From Scalesia atractyloides (Eukaryota; Streptophyta; Magnoliopsida; Asterales; Asteraceae): a DNA stretch of 64,000 bases. The position numbers and the translations under genes were made by a program. Positions 10,873 through 21,956 of this stretch are shown piece after piece; the stretch's first letter is position 1, and every line of letters begins with the position of its first letter. The DNA lies in assembly GCA_947069175.1 (NCBI GenBank), contig CAMTDV010000012.1:36302341-36366340 (forward strand), in the 5' to 3' direction. Under the pieces are notes generated by a model. The model saw only the letters and a program-made list of their open reading frames with translations. It was not told the origin of the DNA and did not search any database.

Positions 10873-12256
10873 ATGTCATCACCACTGCTCTTTGATCCAA
10901 AAATTGAAAAAGCCACCATACAGAATTGAGTTGTTCTCCTTTAAGGAGTTAAAGGAAAGTCATTGTGTTTAACCATGAATCTACTAGAGAATCAACAAAA
11001 CCCGAACCAATAGCCACCACAGCAAGACCCACTTCCTTACATGCCACCTCCTCCCTTTCAGCAAAATCAACAGAACCATCCACAACACCAAAATCAATAA
11101 AATCAATCACCACCACCACCATAAAACCTGAATGCTCGACAAGCACAACCTCCACTGGGTGAATTTCACATTCTTGGTGGGTCACTAGAATACCCACTAG
11201 AAACTCAATAACCACCACCATAGCCCAATCCATTGTGGGTTGTTAGTAAACCCAACCAAGAGCCACACCCGCACCATGTGAGCGATATGTTTGATCAAGG
11301 AGAAAACTGGGCTAGAGTTGACAATTGGGATGATGGTAGGGTTGGTGATGTATACGGAGATGAAGAAGATTGCGGTGTTAATGATGGTTACATGGGTAAC
11401 CGAGGTGGTTACCTAAATTTGGTAGAGAACCGGAATCAGCCAGGATTTTAGCTGATAAATCAGCGGGTGGGAGATGGATGCCAAACCCCACCATGAGATA
11501 ACAAGGCACCAGTTATGCCTCTTCAAAGGCAAAGAGATCCTCGATTTTCGGATCCAAATAATAGGGGGTTGAGAACAATTTTAGACCGCAGATTGAAGAA
11601 CACTCATCCCCGATAGTCATGCCACTATTGAATGGATAGGTCATTTAAGGCGAAACTACATATTCTAAACATGTTACCTGTTTTTCATGGGAAAGGCATC
11701 GAGGAACGCTATGCACTTATTGCAGAATTCGAGGCAGTGTGTGGTATGATTGGTGGACACGACTTTACAAAGGATTATGTGAAGTTGGTATTATTTTAGT
11801 TTTCATTGAAAGATGTTGCACGTGACTGGTTCACATCATTTCCCTATGCGAGCATTCATACATGGCACGAGTTGCAACAACAATTTTTAGAAGAATACTA
11901 CACTCCCAGAGAACTAAATCTGATAGGTCAGTAATCAGAGACTTCCATCAATTGTCGGGTGAGTTATTTTATGAATCTTGGAAATGGTGAAACCAGTTAA
12001 TTCGGAATTGTACCCATCATGGTATTCAAATATGGGAATTGATGACTTCATTTCATGACAGGATTTCTATCGATGATAGAAAAGATATTGTGGCTACAAC
12101 TGGAGGTACTTTTCTGAGAAATCATGTTGATGTGGATTGGGATTTCTTGGAGACTGCAGCGAAAAAGAGGCGTTTGAGCGTCAGTTGGCGAAGTTCAGGG
12201 CTTGGAGGACGGGATGCATTGCATGATGCTCAGACGTTCCTGATTTGTGATTCTTG
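10873..12256 (+). pseudogene. gypsy gag (broken)
   Basis: The start MSSPLLFDPKIEKATIQN resembles Athila/Tat gag N-termini. A stop and a Gln/Pro-rich tract follow (10975-11230), then acidic GEDWxxxDN-like sequence to 11451. The conserved retrotransposon gag core lies at 11640-12050: HFRAKLHILNMLPVFHG, ERYALIAEFEAVCG, SLKDVARDWFTSFP and HTWHELQQQFLEEYYTP. In-frame stops at about 11797 and 11932 and later frame changes inactivate it. An intact gag would assemble the particle. Confidence 0.82.
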
Positions 12257-13269
12257 AGGTGATTTGGTCATGTTCTAGAAAATTACCCGGGATAGTTCAG
12301 TGAAGGTTGATGTATGAGTTAACATAGGTACAGTGACCAAAAGAAAGATGATATGAATTCGAATACATATCACCAGGTTTGTGTAGTCACCAATTTTAGG
12401 TACAATGGCACTACTAACCAAGCTAATCCTAACTATCATGTACTAAATCAGGGAGGTCAGCAATAAGACCGATAATCTAGGTACAATAACCAGAATACAA
12501 CCAAGTGGTTACAATTGGGGAAATAAGAGAAGTTATCAGCAGAACATGAATCAAGGAGGAACTGTAACTCGAATGAGGGATAAACAACGAGATGATAGAA
12601 TTTTTAGCAGGTTGGAAAGACCAAGAACTATAGTTTAAGATCACCAACCTTAGGAAAACAAGTTGCTTAGTTGGCAGCAGAGATGCTCAAGGAAGGATGG
12701 GTTCGAGCCGACTACCCAATGATACTACAAAAATCCTCAGCATTAGAACAATTCATCTATGCAAGAGTTAAACATGTTAGTATTCTTTGTTTTGGCATGT
12801 TTATGATAATAGGTCGGTTCTCCTCCACCACTTTTTGAGGGCATTGTGGAGAAAATAGATGAAGAAAATGAGTCAGATGATGAGCCAAAACCTACTAACC
12901 CTAAAAACAATAAAAGTGACTTTTCAAGAATCAAACACAGGGTAATAGAAATGTGAACCGGTCGAGGCTAAGCAAATGCTATGGAGTCCTAAAGCTTTAA
13001 TAAATCCAAACACAAAGTTGTCGACGAACGAGGCAAACAACAAGATGAGATGTGGAATTCTTTAAACAAGAAAAAATAAATCTCCCGTACTTGATGCAAT
13101 CAAATAGTTTTGGCTTATGGAAGGTATTTGAAAGATACTTGAACCAAAAAACGCACATAATTTCCTAAAAAAGTTACTTTAATCGAAAATGCAGCGTGTC
13201 GTTTTATCGGGTTCTCCTTCGAGCTCGAGATCAGGTGCTCATCTATCCATGTAAGGGGGACTTTAATAT
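12257..13269 (+). other. degenerate gag-pol linker of the gypsy element
   Basis: Asn/Gln-rich broken coding sequence continues from gag. No zinc knuckle is recognisable. Short readable pieces have no clear domain. Confidence 0.5.
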
Positions 13270-13460
13270 GAGTCAAGCTTTGTTGATTTGGGGGCTAGTG
13301 TCAGTATTCGCTCGGGAAGTCTATATGATCAGTATGACTCTAGACCGTTGAAGGAGGTGATACCACTATTGTGTTGCTGACTTGACTTTAAAACTGCTTG
13401 GGAATTTTACGTTGATATCATTGTCAAAGTTTGAGGGTTCAACTTTTGGTTTTGGATTTG
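13270..13460 (+). pseudogene. gypsy aspartic protease fragment
   Basis: FVDLGASVSIRSGSLYDQYD matches the Athila/Tat protease block that starts (C/A)DLGAS, with the catalytic Asp of the D-L-G-A-S motif retained. The downstream LQLAD-type segment is not readable, and stops follow. It would cleave Gag-Pol in an intact element. Confidence 0.7.
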
Positions 13461-14224
13461 TGCAATTGAAAAATCTAAGCAACTAACGTCATACTTGATA
13501 GACTGTTTTTAGCAACTACTAATGCTTTAATAGACTATAGGAATGCACAGTTAACATCACCGTTTGGTAATCAAAAGGTCCGTTTAAATGCTTTTTTCCC
13601 GTACATCTAATTATTGGTTGGTGATGAATGCTTTATGGAAAACATCATCTATGGGTGTCACCCTCACAAAGTGGGGAGGTCACTATAGAGATGTTTTTGT
13701 TTGTGATAAGGATTTTAAAGTTGATTAGATTTAGAGACTGCAGAGAAGAGTTTGTGATAAGGATTTTGTAAAGTTGATGTAGATTTAGGACTGCAGAGAA
13801 GGAGTGGTGGTGATGGTTATTCAGGACTCGAGCCTACTTAGACACATAAGGTAGAGAGTTTGCCTGAACATATTGATACACATCTTCAGCTGTCATTGAA
13901 TCACATCCACAAGTTGACTAGGACGTGCCCAAGCACTTAAATATGCTTTTTGGGAGGGGGTGGGCGGAATGATACCCTACCAGTGTCATCGTAGCAATCT
14001 GTTAGAAGAGCAAGAAAAATCTCTCATGGAAACTTTGAAACTAAGCGACCATTGAATGGATATCAGTCCATCTATTTTCATGCACAAATCATCACAAAAG
14101 AGGTGCAAGGCTGACTAGAGATGCACAACGGAAACTGAACTAAACATGCAAGAAATTGTCAAGAAGGAAGTGTTGGGATCATCTATCCTATATCAGATAG
14201 CACGTGGATAAGCATGACACAGAC
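13461..14224 (+). other. degenerate linker between protease and RT
   Basis: Broken interior of the gypsy element. It contains a local direct repeat (TTTGTGATAAGGATTTT at 13700-13716 and 13751-13767), a duplication of about 50 bp. No domain was recognised. Confidence 0.5.
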
Positions 14225-14602
14225 GATATAGTATAAGGCGTATATTCAGATTGTCAAAGTTTGTCATCGTAAGGAGGTAGCCACTCGGCCGGTAACCTGG
14301 TGGCATATTTTCAATGATTATGGGAAGTTGAATGTTTCAACTTCCAAAGACCATTTCCATGCCCTTATGGTACTTTTGCATTAAGGCGAATGCCATTTGA
14401 GTTGTGTAATGCCCCGACCATCTTTCAAAGGTTTATGATAAGTATCTTTCAGGTATGGTCAGGGTGTCTATGGAGATTTTCAAGGATGATTTTTCCATTT
14501 TGGCATATCTTTTGGGGCTTGCTTAGAACAGTTGGAAAGGTACTCAAAAGATGTGTTGAAACAAAAGATGTTTTTATAAGTCCTAATTACTATGGATCAT
14601 AA
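14225..14602 (+). pseudogene. gypsy reverse transcriptase with internal deletion
   Basis: The block around TRPVTWWHIFNDYGKLN and TSKDHF (14285-14362) aligns with the gypsy RVCIDYRKLN...KDHF motif. It is followed at once by CPYGTFALRRMPFELCNAP and TIFQRF (14363-14430). In intact elements about 45 codons lie between, including the LDGYSGYNQI motif with the first catalytic Asp, so a deletion joins KDHF to CPYGTF. Further on MEIFKDDFSIL (FMDD-type motif with Lys for Met) and SFGACLEQLE are readable in another frame. Sequence stops at the copia LTR. Confidence 0.85.
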
Positions 14603-14606
14603 TAAT

Positions 14607-15046
14607 TGATTAACACACAAACACCTAGTGATTTGGTTTTTCAATGTGTATTAATTAAGAAAATCTTAAAGGAAATAAGATGAAAATTAGATGAATCTTG
14701 TAGAAATCTAGATGAAAATGGAGATTGATACACAAGTCAGCATATAAGGATATAGATCCCTAATGATCTAACAATTCAACTCCCGAATTTACACAATAGG
14801 CTCTTAAAACTCTTTACATCTTCAAAAACACACTTAAGAACTCTCTCAAAACCCTAGTGTGCACACTTGCATATTTATAGGTTGGACTAATCTGCGTAAT
14901 TATAATTACGCGGGCATACTAATTAAGCCGCCCAAACAGTAAACTACTATTATATATTTATAGTTTCACCCCTTTACTTCTAAAACCTATTCTGAGACAC
15001 CCAAACATGATATCTCAAATACCAACGGTCTCAAACGGCCCTAACA
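14607..15046 (-). repeat. copia 3' LTR, minus-strand element
   Basis: On the minus strand it reads TGTTAGGGCC...AATCA (TG...CA, 440 bp), directly preceded by a polypurine tract (revcomp of 15047-15060, GGTCTAGGGGATAT). A TATA box (CTATAAATA, 14872-14880 reverse) lies inside. It interrupts the gypsy RT at 14606. No second copy was seen in the window. Confidence 0.8.
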
Positions 15047-15060
15047 ATATCCCCTAGACC
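15047..15060 (-). other. polypurine tract of the minus-strand copia
   Basis: The reverse strand reads GGTCTAGGGGATAT immediately before TGTTAGGG, the usual copia PPT-LTR junction. It would prime plus-strand DNA synthesis. Confidence 0.7.
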
Positions 15061-15094
15061 GTTGTGTATTTGAGAGTCATCACTCTAAATCTCT

Positions 15095-16367
15095 TAGTTG
15101 ACATTTGATGAGGAACTTTCTTCTTCCTCTACTACTGCTTGACTTGGTGTAGCTTCATTACTTGGATCTTGTGGTTCTTCAACAACTTCATATGTGTGTG
15201 AAGTTGGATCCTGACTTGCTTCATGAATTGGTTCACTTGAGGAGACTTTAGCAGCATGCTTGGGGAAATTAGATGTGGAAGCAACGGTACGCTGAGCTTC
15301 TTTATTCTTAGTTCATTCCCTCTGTTTTATGTCTTCTATCCTCGAAATGATCTCAATCATTTTGATCTTCTTCTATTTAGCCCTCTTAACAACTCTCTAT
15401 GATAACATTTCTTCTTCGAGATACTCATTTCCTTCTTTGAGGGAGTTCCAAATTTTGTTGCTTCATCTGGATCCACGATCATGTTTTTACGAATGCACTT
15501 TGTTGCTCCTGTTCTCTAGTAACAATGTCCAATCTTTCAGACTCCGACACGTTAGCTCATTGCCTCCTGCTTGCATGTTTTTCATTTCGTTAAACATACG
15601 TGTTCCCTCGTTCTTTTATTCTCTTTATGCGTTATTCCCGATCTACAACCATCTCCCAAAAATCTCTTAGTATTTGCGTTGATTTCTTTAGTGTTAAGAT
15701 AAAACACGTTCATGAATTTCTTTTTTTCTTTCTACGAGCTTTGCCTTTCTGTCGTTCGGTTGGATCACTTTGTTCAGGTTGAACCATGATTTTGGTGACA
15801 GATTTGGCAGGGTCGACAATTAAGGTAACGCTTTCACGTCCGATGACTATATCAGTTGTTGTCTTCGGCCTTCTTCTTCTTGGAATTTGAGGCACGAGTA
15901 CCTGAAATCTTCAGTCACATTCTTTTTTAGACAGATTTTCCAAATTTGGTCCAAACGTGCAGTCGGTGGGGTTAATTAGGTCTGATTTTCCAAAGGCTCG
16001 AGTATCCCATTCTTGTAGTCATTGAAAATCTTGCCGGTGCTTTGAAACTAGAATACCTTCCACTTATATCTTGACTACAAACAATCCTTTCAATTCATTA
16101 TATATCTGAGCTATGATATTTTCAAGACCTTTTTGGTTTTTTGTATTGTTTGTTGTAAGTGGGGGTATTTTCATTCTTCCCTTCTTGAATCAGATATCCT
16201 TTTAGCTTTTTATTCTCTTTCCAGCTAAAGTTCCTTATACATATATTCCTCGAGATCCAGTTCATCGAAACTAGTTGGTATCTCTTCTTCACCACATACT
16301 CTTCATCACCTGCTCTAAATGAGCCCATGTTTACACTTCTCCTCTTCATGACATTCGCTAAAGTCAA
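15095..16367 (-). pseudogene. degenerate protein-coding interior, function unknown
   Basis: The minus strand ends with an acidic, Ser/Glu-rich tail (PIHEASQDPTSHTYEVVEE, VVEEEESSSSNVN, stop at 15095-15097). A charged coiled-coil-like part lies upstream (IKMIEIISRIEDIKQRE, then a stop near 15315). Farther upstream are basic segments at 15710-15895 (PQIPRRRRPKTTTDIVIG) and 16122-16367. RNase H or integrase would be expected next to a copia 3' LTR, but neither is present, so the element seems to have carried a different or captured coding sequence. I do not recognise the protein. Confidence 0.45.
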
Positions 16368-18369
16368 AAAAATTCTTTGAAGTTTACTAATGATACAATG
16401 TTTAATTTATCTTGAAGCTCCTTGATCGTTTCACGCAACTTGATCACAACACAAACTGAAACTTTATGTACACCATCTCTTCAGAAATTGTCTTTTCCAA
16501 TCCACAATTTCTCATTTTCACTTCCTACAGCTTTTCCTTTAATTCCTTTGTATCTTCTTCTTGACTTTTCAGCGTCACTATTTCCCTGGGTGTTGTTTTC
16601 CCGACTTCTTTAGCAATTTGCTCTTAGAAAGTTTAAAAGATAGAGAAGTATATAAAATGTATAAATGTAACCCGATAACATATTTATAAGATCTTTTGGG
16701 AAACCAAGATATTAAGTAAATACATCGGCATCCGTCTGTCTAAATACACTGGAATCTTTGGTTTCTTTGCTCATTCAAATTTCAAGCAAATTGTTTTGAG
16801 AAAAATGAATTATATTCACAAAATTAGACAAATGTGCATGGTATTTCATGTCCCTTTTGAAAAATACAAAAAAAAATTATTAAACATAATATAAGAAATA
16901 AAACAAAAGTTTGGTAAAATAGACGACGACATGAGTTATTTATAAAAAAAATATTTTCTTTTGAGAACACTTGATACTTCTTGTTGAATTTTTCTCCGAC
17001 TTGACTTCTTATAAAAAAATCATACAAATAATACCTACAAGTTCAGTTTTCAACATTCTTTCGGATAATCGAGGAGCAAGAAAAATTCTCAGTATATTTG
17101 CCTTTTAAGTCCATGCATCGACCTTTCAACTTACTTTCGGTGATGATTTATCATGTTGTGGATAATATTGACAAAAATTGCTATGGACCCACACATGCTA
17201 ACAGATTAACCTAGATTGTAGTGCATGTGAGTCCTACATCAGGACATACCCATGCGATCAAGGTATGCGCAAAGCTTTCTCGTAACAGGAGAATATATTG
17301 TTTTCATTCGTTGTTAAATTACAAAGTCAGGAAAAGGAAATGATGAACAAGTATGTACTTCTGTTTAAGTTTAAGTTTGAATGACTCTTTAGAAAGCTTC
17401 TTCCTTTCTTTGGCTCTTTTTTAGGATATCATGATTGTGTCTAGGTAAACGCATATACCAGATGCAACAAAAGAGTGGCCATGGTATCCCCGAATGAGAA
17501 ACAATATAAAGACACAAAAAACTCAGATTTTGGCAATATGTTAATGTAGGATTTAACTCCATCAACCTTTATGACGCAATGTGTTACCCATTTAAAACAC
17601 ATGGGGGGTTTCCAGAATGTTTGTGTGAACGTTATCTTTATTTTCTAATCGCAATTTACTCGAATGTGTTGCTGAACCTACGGAAACGTCGTTACTTGGC
17701 ACCGTTATTTCCTCCAAATCCTATTCACATGACGAGAATTCATTATTAGTTTCTATCATATCTTTTAAACAAGAGTCAAACCATTTTATTGAAAATTCCA
17801 ATTTTTCTTCGGATTTTCCATATGCTTTACGTCTTTTGATACTTTGAGCTTCAATAACTTTTTTAAATTTCACAGTTTAACATTATTTGATTTTTATAAA
17901 TTTTCGAAATATTTGCATTTTTGATTTTCTTCACCCTTAAATTTTATTTTCGTCCTTTCATTTATAAGAAAATGAAATTTTAAGATTCAGAAAATAATTT
18001 TGGTGGGAACAAAACACAAACGACATTTGCTTTTTGAAAACCTTTTTTTTTTAGATTAAAGTTTTCAGAAGAAGAATAAATGATGATGCGCAAAGTAGAT
18101 AGAGTATGTACAAGCGGTAACTAGATAACCAAATCATTCAAAGTTTAATATTTCCAACCAGAATACAAACTAGAGGAGACACGACTTATCAATATATTTT
18201 CTGGAGATAGCTTTTGTCACAGCTATTAGTGCACTTTTGTGTGACCATAGTTAGAATTCTAAATGTACAAAACGTAAAAATTCTTGGAATTGTAATGTAT
18301 CTGGATAAAGGTTTCGCTTAGGTTTTCGCTAGATTTTTCGTTAGGATTTTGTTATGATTAGGTATTGAT
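16368..18369. other. unassigned AT-rich DNA
   Basis: A minus-strand readable piece near 17590-17750 (PSNDVSVGSATHSSKLRLE) looks faintly coding and may belong to the same decayed minus-strand element. I see no LTR end, RNA gene or known domain. Confidence 0.4.
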
Positions 18370-19386
18370 AAAAAGATGGTGACATCATGACACATCATCA
18401 TTATGACGTCATCACAACATAATATGCTTGGACAAAGTCTGCGTGTGAACGAGTATCAATCATGTGCATGATATTGATTTGGAGTCATACGTTTTCAAAG
18501 ACAAAGAAAGACTCATACATTTTGGGATTGATACGCAAGGCTCCTGTGTACAACTATTTCTACGCTTGGTTTCAAACTTCAATAAATAGATGGAGTCTCT
18601 AGTGTTCAAGGGCACTTCTTCATAACTCTCCGATCGGTCTCTATGTCTAGCATAATATACTTGTTGATTCACTTATTGGTGTCTTTACGGTCTATATAAA
18701 GCGCGTTATCTATCTGGAAGGAGTTAGAAGGGTGGTTTGGGTAAAGTTCTTGCCTCGTTCAGTGTATAGATCATGTGAGTACTTGATTCAAGCTTATTAG
18801 GACTTCCTTTGAGTCCGATAGCATCAAATCGGGGAAGTAAGAATGGCTTGAATCCCTTATAAATAAACTACTATTAAAGCTTAAACCGGCGTTGCGGGAA
18901 TATCTTCCTCCTGACTCGGACCAATTTGGCGAGGGTAGCGTTGCCTACAAAAGAGGGACATGCCACATTTTGTGTTAATAACTTACTTAATTTATCTTTC
19001 AATATCCTGGCCTTACCTAATTTAAAAAAACCCAAAGTGCGGAAATCATCAAAGGATACATAAAAGATGAGCCAAAATGATTCTATCTTGTATATTTATT
19101 TATTTTATTACTTTAGTTTCTTTATTCGTTTCACAACTTATTAAAAAAAATTTTACAAAATTTTGTTAGATTAGACGTTGACAATATTCCGGTATTAAAA
19201 GCTCTTGTGTCCTTAGACAACTTTGGTATCTTACCATCAGTATACTACGCCAACGATGGGTGCACTTGTCCTAGCGTGTTGTAGAGAGTGATAGTGTTAT
19301 ATCATGTTTTATAATTTTAAAGCCTGATAAACAAGTGAAAAGTGCTTAAAAATATAATAAAAATCATACATCCTCACGCCACGTCA
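18370..19386 (+). repeat. Athila/Tat-like LTR, copy 1
   Basis: From 18886 to 19386 it aligns with the LTR at 22018-22489, sharing GAGGGTAGCGTTGCCT, AAAAGAGGGACATGCCA, the GACGTTGACAATATTCCGG region, GGGTGCACTTGTCCTAGC and the end CACGTCA. It stops exactly at the LTR end (19386), and LINE RT sequence follows, so it is a solo or 3' LTR joined to a LINE. The upstream limit is a guess. The likely U3 holds a TGACGTCA cluster (18380-18411) and a TATA-like CTATATAAAG near 18691-18700. Confidence 0.7.
18380..18411 (+). promoter_or_regulatory. TGACG/CRE-like cluster in LTR U3
   Basis: TGACATCA (18380-18387) and the perfect palindrome TGACGTCA (18404-18411) lie 24 bp apart with similar TGAC-ATCA sequence between. 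TGA-type bZIP factors bind TGACG motifs in plants. A regulatory role in this decayed LTR is inference. Confidence 0.4.
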
Positions 19387-19460
19387 ATTTCGAAGAGGCT
19401 TTTGATTCCATTTATTGCAGTTTTTTGTCCTCGAAACTATTGCAAATGGGCTTTCCCTAA
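19387..19460 (+). pseudogene. L1-type LINE reverse transcriptase fragment
   Basis: FEEAFDSIYCSFLSSKLLQ followed by MGFP corresponds to the non-LTR RT block DFEKAFDSVxWxFL...LLQMGFP, which includes the first catalytic Asp. Only about 24 codons are readable before non-coding AT-rich DNA. The fragment begins exactly where LTR copy 1 ends. Confidence 0.8.
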
Positions 19461-19560
19461 AATTGAGCTCTATATATCGAAAGAGATAAATATATATAAA
19501 TAAAGAGATAAAACTAAATAGTCATCAGAACGTGCGCTAGATAAAATAGGCGGCAATTCA

Positions 19561-19845
19561 CACGGTATCATAATTGGAGAATTCATGATTTAAAATGATG
19601 GTTTAAAGGTAAAATAACTTTTTAATGGCTCAACTTGCATACTATGGAGATTGAATCGCTGATCTCTTCTATCTTAAGCATTATCTAACTCACGGTATCA
19701 TAACTGGAGAAGTCATGATGATTTAAAATGATGGTTTAAAGCTAAAATAACTTTTCTTAATGGCTCAACTTGCATACTATGGGGATTGAATCGCTGATCT
19801 CTCCTAGCCTAAGCATTATCTAACTCACCAGCGCCACTGGGCTAT
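19561..19845 (-). repeat. probable tRNA-derived SINE with tandem duplication
   Basis: Two near-identical units, 19561-19690 and 19691-19827, lie head to tail. On the minus strand the segment after the second unit reads TAGCCCAGTGG, matching the pol III A box (TRGCNNAGYNGG). About 40 nt later comes GATTCAATCCC, close to the B box (GGTTCGANTCC). This is the layout of a tRNA-derived SINE head. The duplicated unit contains the B-box but not the A-box. The tail and target duplication were not identified. Confidence 0.5.
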
Positions 19846-20660
19846 TCCAAAGTGGACCAAAATAGCTATAATGACTAAATTCTTAAATTTAAGTTACAAG
19901 TTATGTTCAATTCGATACAGGTTTTTCCGAGTTGACCTCTAAATGCCCTTACACCCGTAGGTCTTCACGTATAAGAATGGTTTTGCATATATACCTGCTA
20001 TAAGTATAAATTAAATACTATATAAACAATTAAATATTAAATTTGGATGAAAGAATACTAGATCACTGTAAGTTAACCAAACGCATAGATTTTTGTTTAA
20101 CATTTAATAATCACTTAAGGTGTATTTCTTGATGAGCACTAGGGGTTTTGAGTCTTATTGTGGGTAAATGAATGAGATAGAAGTAGGTTAATTTCCATTT
20201 GATTAAAGAAAACAAAATGTTCTACTTCAATATTTCATTAAATTCACTAATTTTTTTGTTATTCTAAGTTCATGTTCCAATGTTGTAATTTTCTTTTGTT
20301 AAATGTCAAAACTCCTTTTATAATTAAGTGATCTAAAGGGAATGTTTAAAAACCATAATTACTATTTAGTAATTATTCTCTCTCGTTTTTTAAGAAAATA
20401 AGGGCAGTTGGATACTTTGGTCAAGTCGATGCTAAACTTAGGAGCATAATCGATGCTAGCCTAATACCCCGAAATCTTGTAACACACTTGTTCCTATGAA
20501 AGTTACTGCCATGCATTAGAGGTTGGTTCACCATAAAGTCCCTTGGAGTGTGAAGTGAACGTAAATTTGTTGGTGGTGTTTGTACTAGTTGCAGGTGGTA
20601 ATAAAAACTCACGAGGTTAGTTTCACCCACTCAAAGCCGTCGTAGAGCTTACCACAGTTA
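19846..20660. other. unassigned DNA
   Basis: No coding block or repeat end was recognised between the SINE-like repeat and the LINE insertion. Confidence 0.5.
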
Positions 20661-20672
20661 GTTAAGGTGTTG

Positions 20673-21068
20673 TTAGATTATATGGCCTATTATCTCGCAA
20701 TGGTGTAAAGTACCTCCAGTATATGCTTTCTATTTCTCAGATTTGTTCAAAATGCCTACTATCATAATGGGAGATAAGACCAAGGCAAAGGCTTTCAACA
20801 CGGTGGTGCAAACAACTAGATGGATTCTTTGGAAGGCACGCAACAACTACGCGTTTAACAATAAACGGTGGTCAATCGCCAACATTGTTGAAGAAATCAA
20901 AGTTCAAAGTTTTTTATGGGACAAAAATAGGTCGAAGATCATTAATCTAGACTGGACCAATTGGTGTATGTTTACTTTCTGAAACTTGGGATGTAAATTT
21001 GGTGTTTGGTTTTCTAGCTTCTTGCTAGATGGCCTCTCTGTTAATACAATTGTTGCCTTTAAAAAAAA
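20673..21068 (+). mobile_element. 5'-truncated L1 LINE 3' end with 12-bp TSD
   Basis: The open frame runs from about 20697 through SQWCKVPPVYAF, AFNTVVQTTRWILWKARNN and SFLWDKNRSKIINLDWTNW to a stop at 20980-20982. This is the C-terminal zf-RVT-like part of plant L1 ORF2. A short 3' UTR ends in an A-run at 21061-21068. GTTAAGGTGTTG is present at 20661-20672 and at 21069-21080, a perfect 12-bp target-site duplication. Severe 5' truncation and an A-tail are typical of target-primed reverse transcription. Confidence 0.9.
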
Positions 21069-21115
21069 GTTAAGGTGTTGTGGTTTCGTTGTATGTGTTT
21101 CTAAGTTATTGAGGA

Positions 21116-21950
21116 ATGGGCGCGACATTGATTATCTTAATAAACCACTTTAAGCATGGGGAAACCCTGCAACCGTCGTCTAGGGAACTGGTACGAGGTG
21201 TGGTAGAAGGTGAAGGTAAGAGTGGGGATCACACTTGGGGCCACACAGAACCATCTTTTGATATAAACAATGTGGACCAGACTTTTGTGGTTTGGCTTAA
21301 CTGCGAAGTGGACCCTTCAGCTAGGTCAATAAAAAGGCCCAGAGAATGTAGGAGTCCTACTCAGGATACCCCGCAGGCCCATGAGCGTCATGTCAGGCCC
21401 AATATTATTATTCAAGGGGTTGACCAGAGTCCACCAATTAATTTTGAACCTCTGCGTGACATTAACAGAGTAGAAGTCGGAGAAGAGGCTGCGTGGAACG
21501 TGCCGGCGGTAGCGCCACCACCACCACTGGAGCCGTCTAACCCTCAACCGACGACTAGGGTGGAATTGACTACTGTTGTTTCGCCATTGAATCCAGATGT
21601 CAATTCCGAACAACAGGAGGTGATTTCGGCAAAAGATGATGCGGATCTTACGATTGATGTCGGGTCTAAGGTTGGGGTTCAGTTATTTGGTTTCCACAGC
21701 AATGTCAGCGAGCTTGTACATGGTGAAGGTGGCCCCAATGTTCCTCAATAAATTTTCTATCGGTAAATTTGCAGGGGGTAGAGACCCAAGGAAATCCGAA
21801 TGGATTAAAGGATTAAAGACTATTCATGGCGCACACTTCTTAGCTATCCAGGAAACAAAAATTGGAGGCACAAGTAAGTTTTTATTTAGTAGTTTTTGGG
21901 GAAGGTAAGCTTTCGATAGGCGGTGGATGCCTCGGGTGGGCTGGTATCAG
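21116..21950 (+). pseudogene. L1 LINE ORF1 C-terminus and ORF2 endonuclease start
   Basis: 21116-21751 is an open frame of 211 codons with Pro-rich, acidic sequence (e.g. AVAPPPPLEPSNPQPTTRVE) typical of plant L1 ORF1 C-termini. Another frame then gives GRDPRKSEWIKGLKTIHGA and HFLAIQETKIGGTSK (21775-21880), the start of the apurinic-type endonuclease with the IQETK motif that holds its catalytic Glu. SSFWGR and a degraded D..W.P..G segment follow to about 21950, where gypsy LTR sequence takes over. It could come from the same LINE family as the fragment ending at 21068. Confidence 0.8.
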
Positions 21951-21956
21951 TAGGAA

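Larger units (their letters stand above)
9646..14606 (+). mobile_element. Athila/Tat-like gypsy retrotransposon, 3'-truncated
   Basis: A 5' LTR, a PBS complementary to plant tRNA-Asp, gag, an aspartic-protease DLGAS block and a gypsy RT block lie in order on the + strand. The interior is cut off within RT at 14606, where a minus-strand copia LTR begins. Stops are frequent throughout. RNase H, integrase and the 3' LTR are missing. Confidence 0.85.

Noticed and set aside
18190..18960. Endogenous pararetrovirus promoter
   Set aside because: The TGACG cluster and TATA-like box recall caulimovirid promoters, but the downstream 500 bp match a gypsy LTR that ends at a gypsy PBS elsewhere in the window; no viral coding block is nearby.
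21326..21613. Minus-strand Arg/Trp-rich ORF
   Set aside because: Shadow of the LINE ORF1 coding strand.
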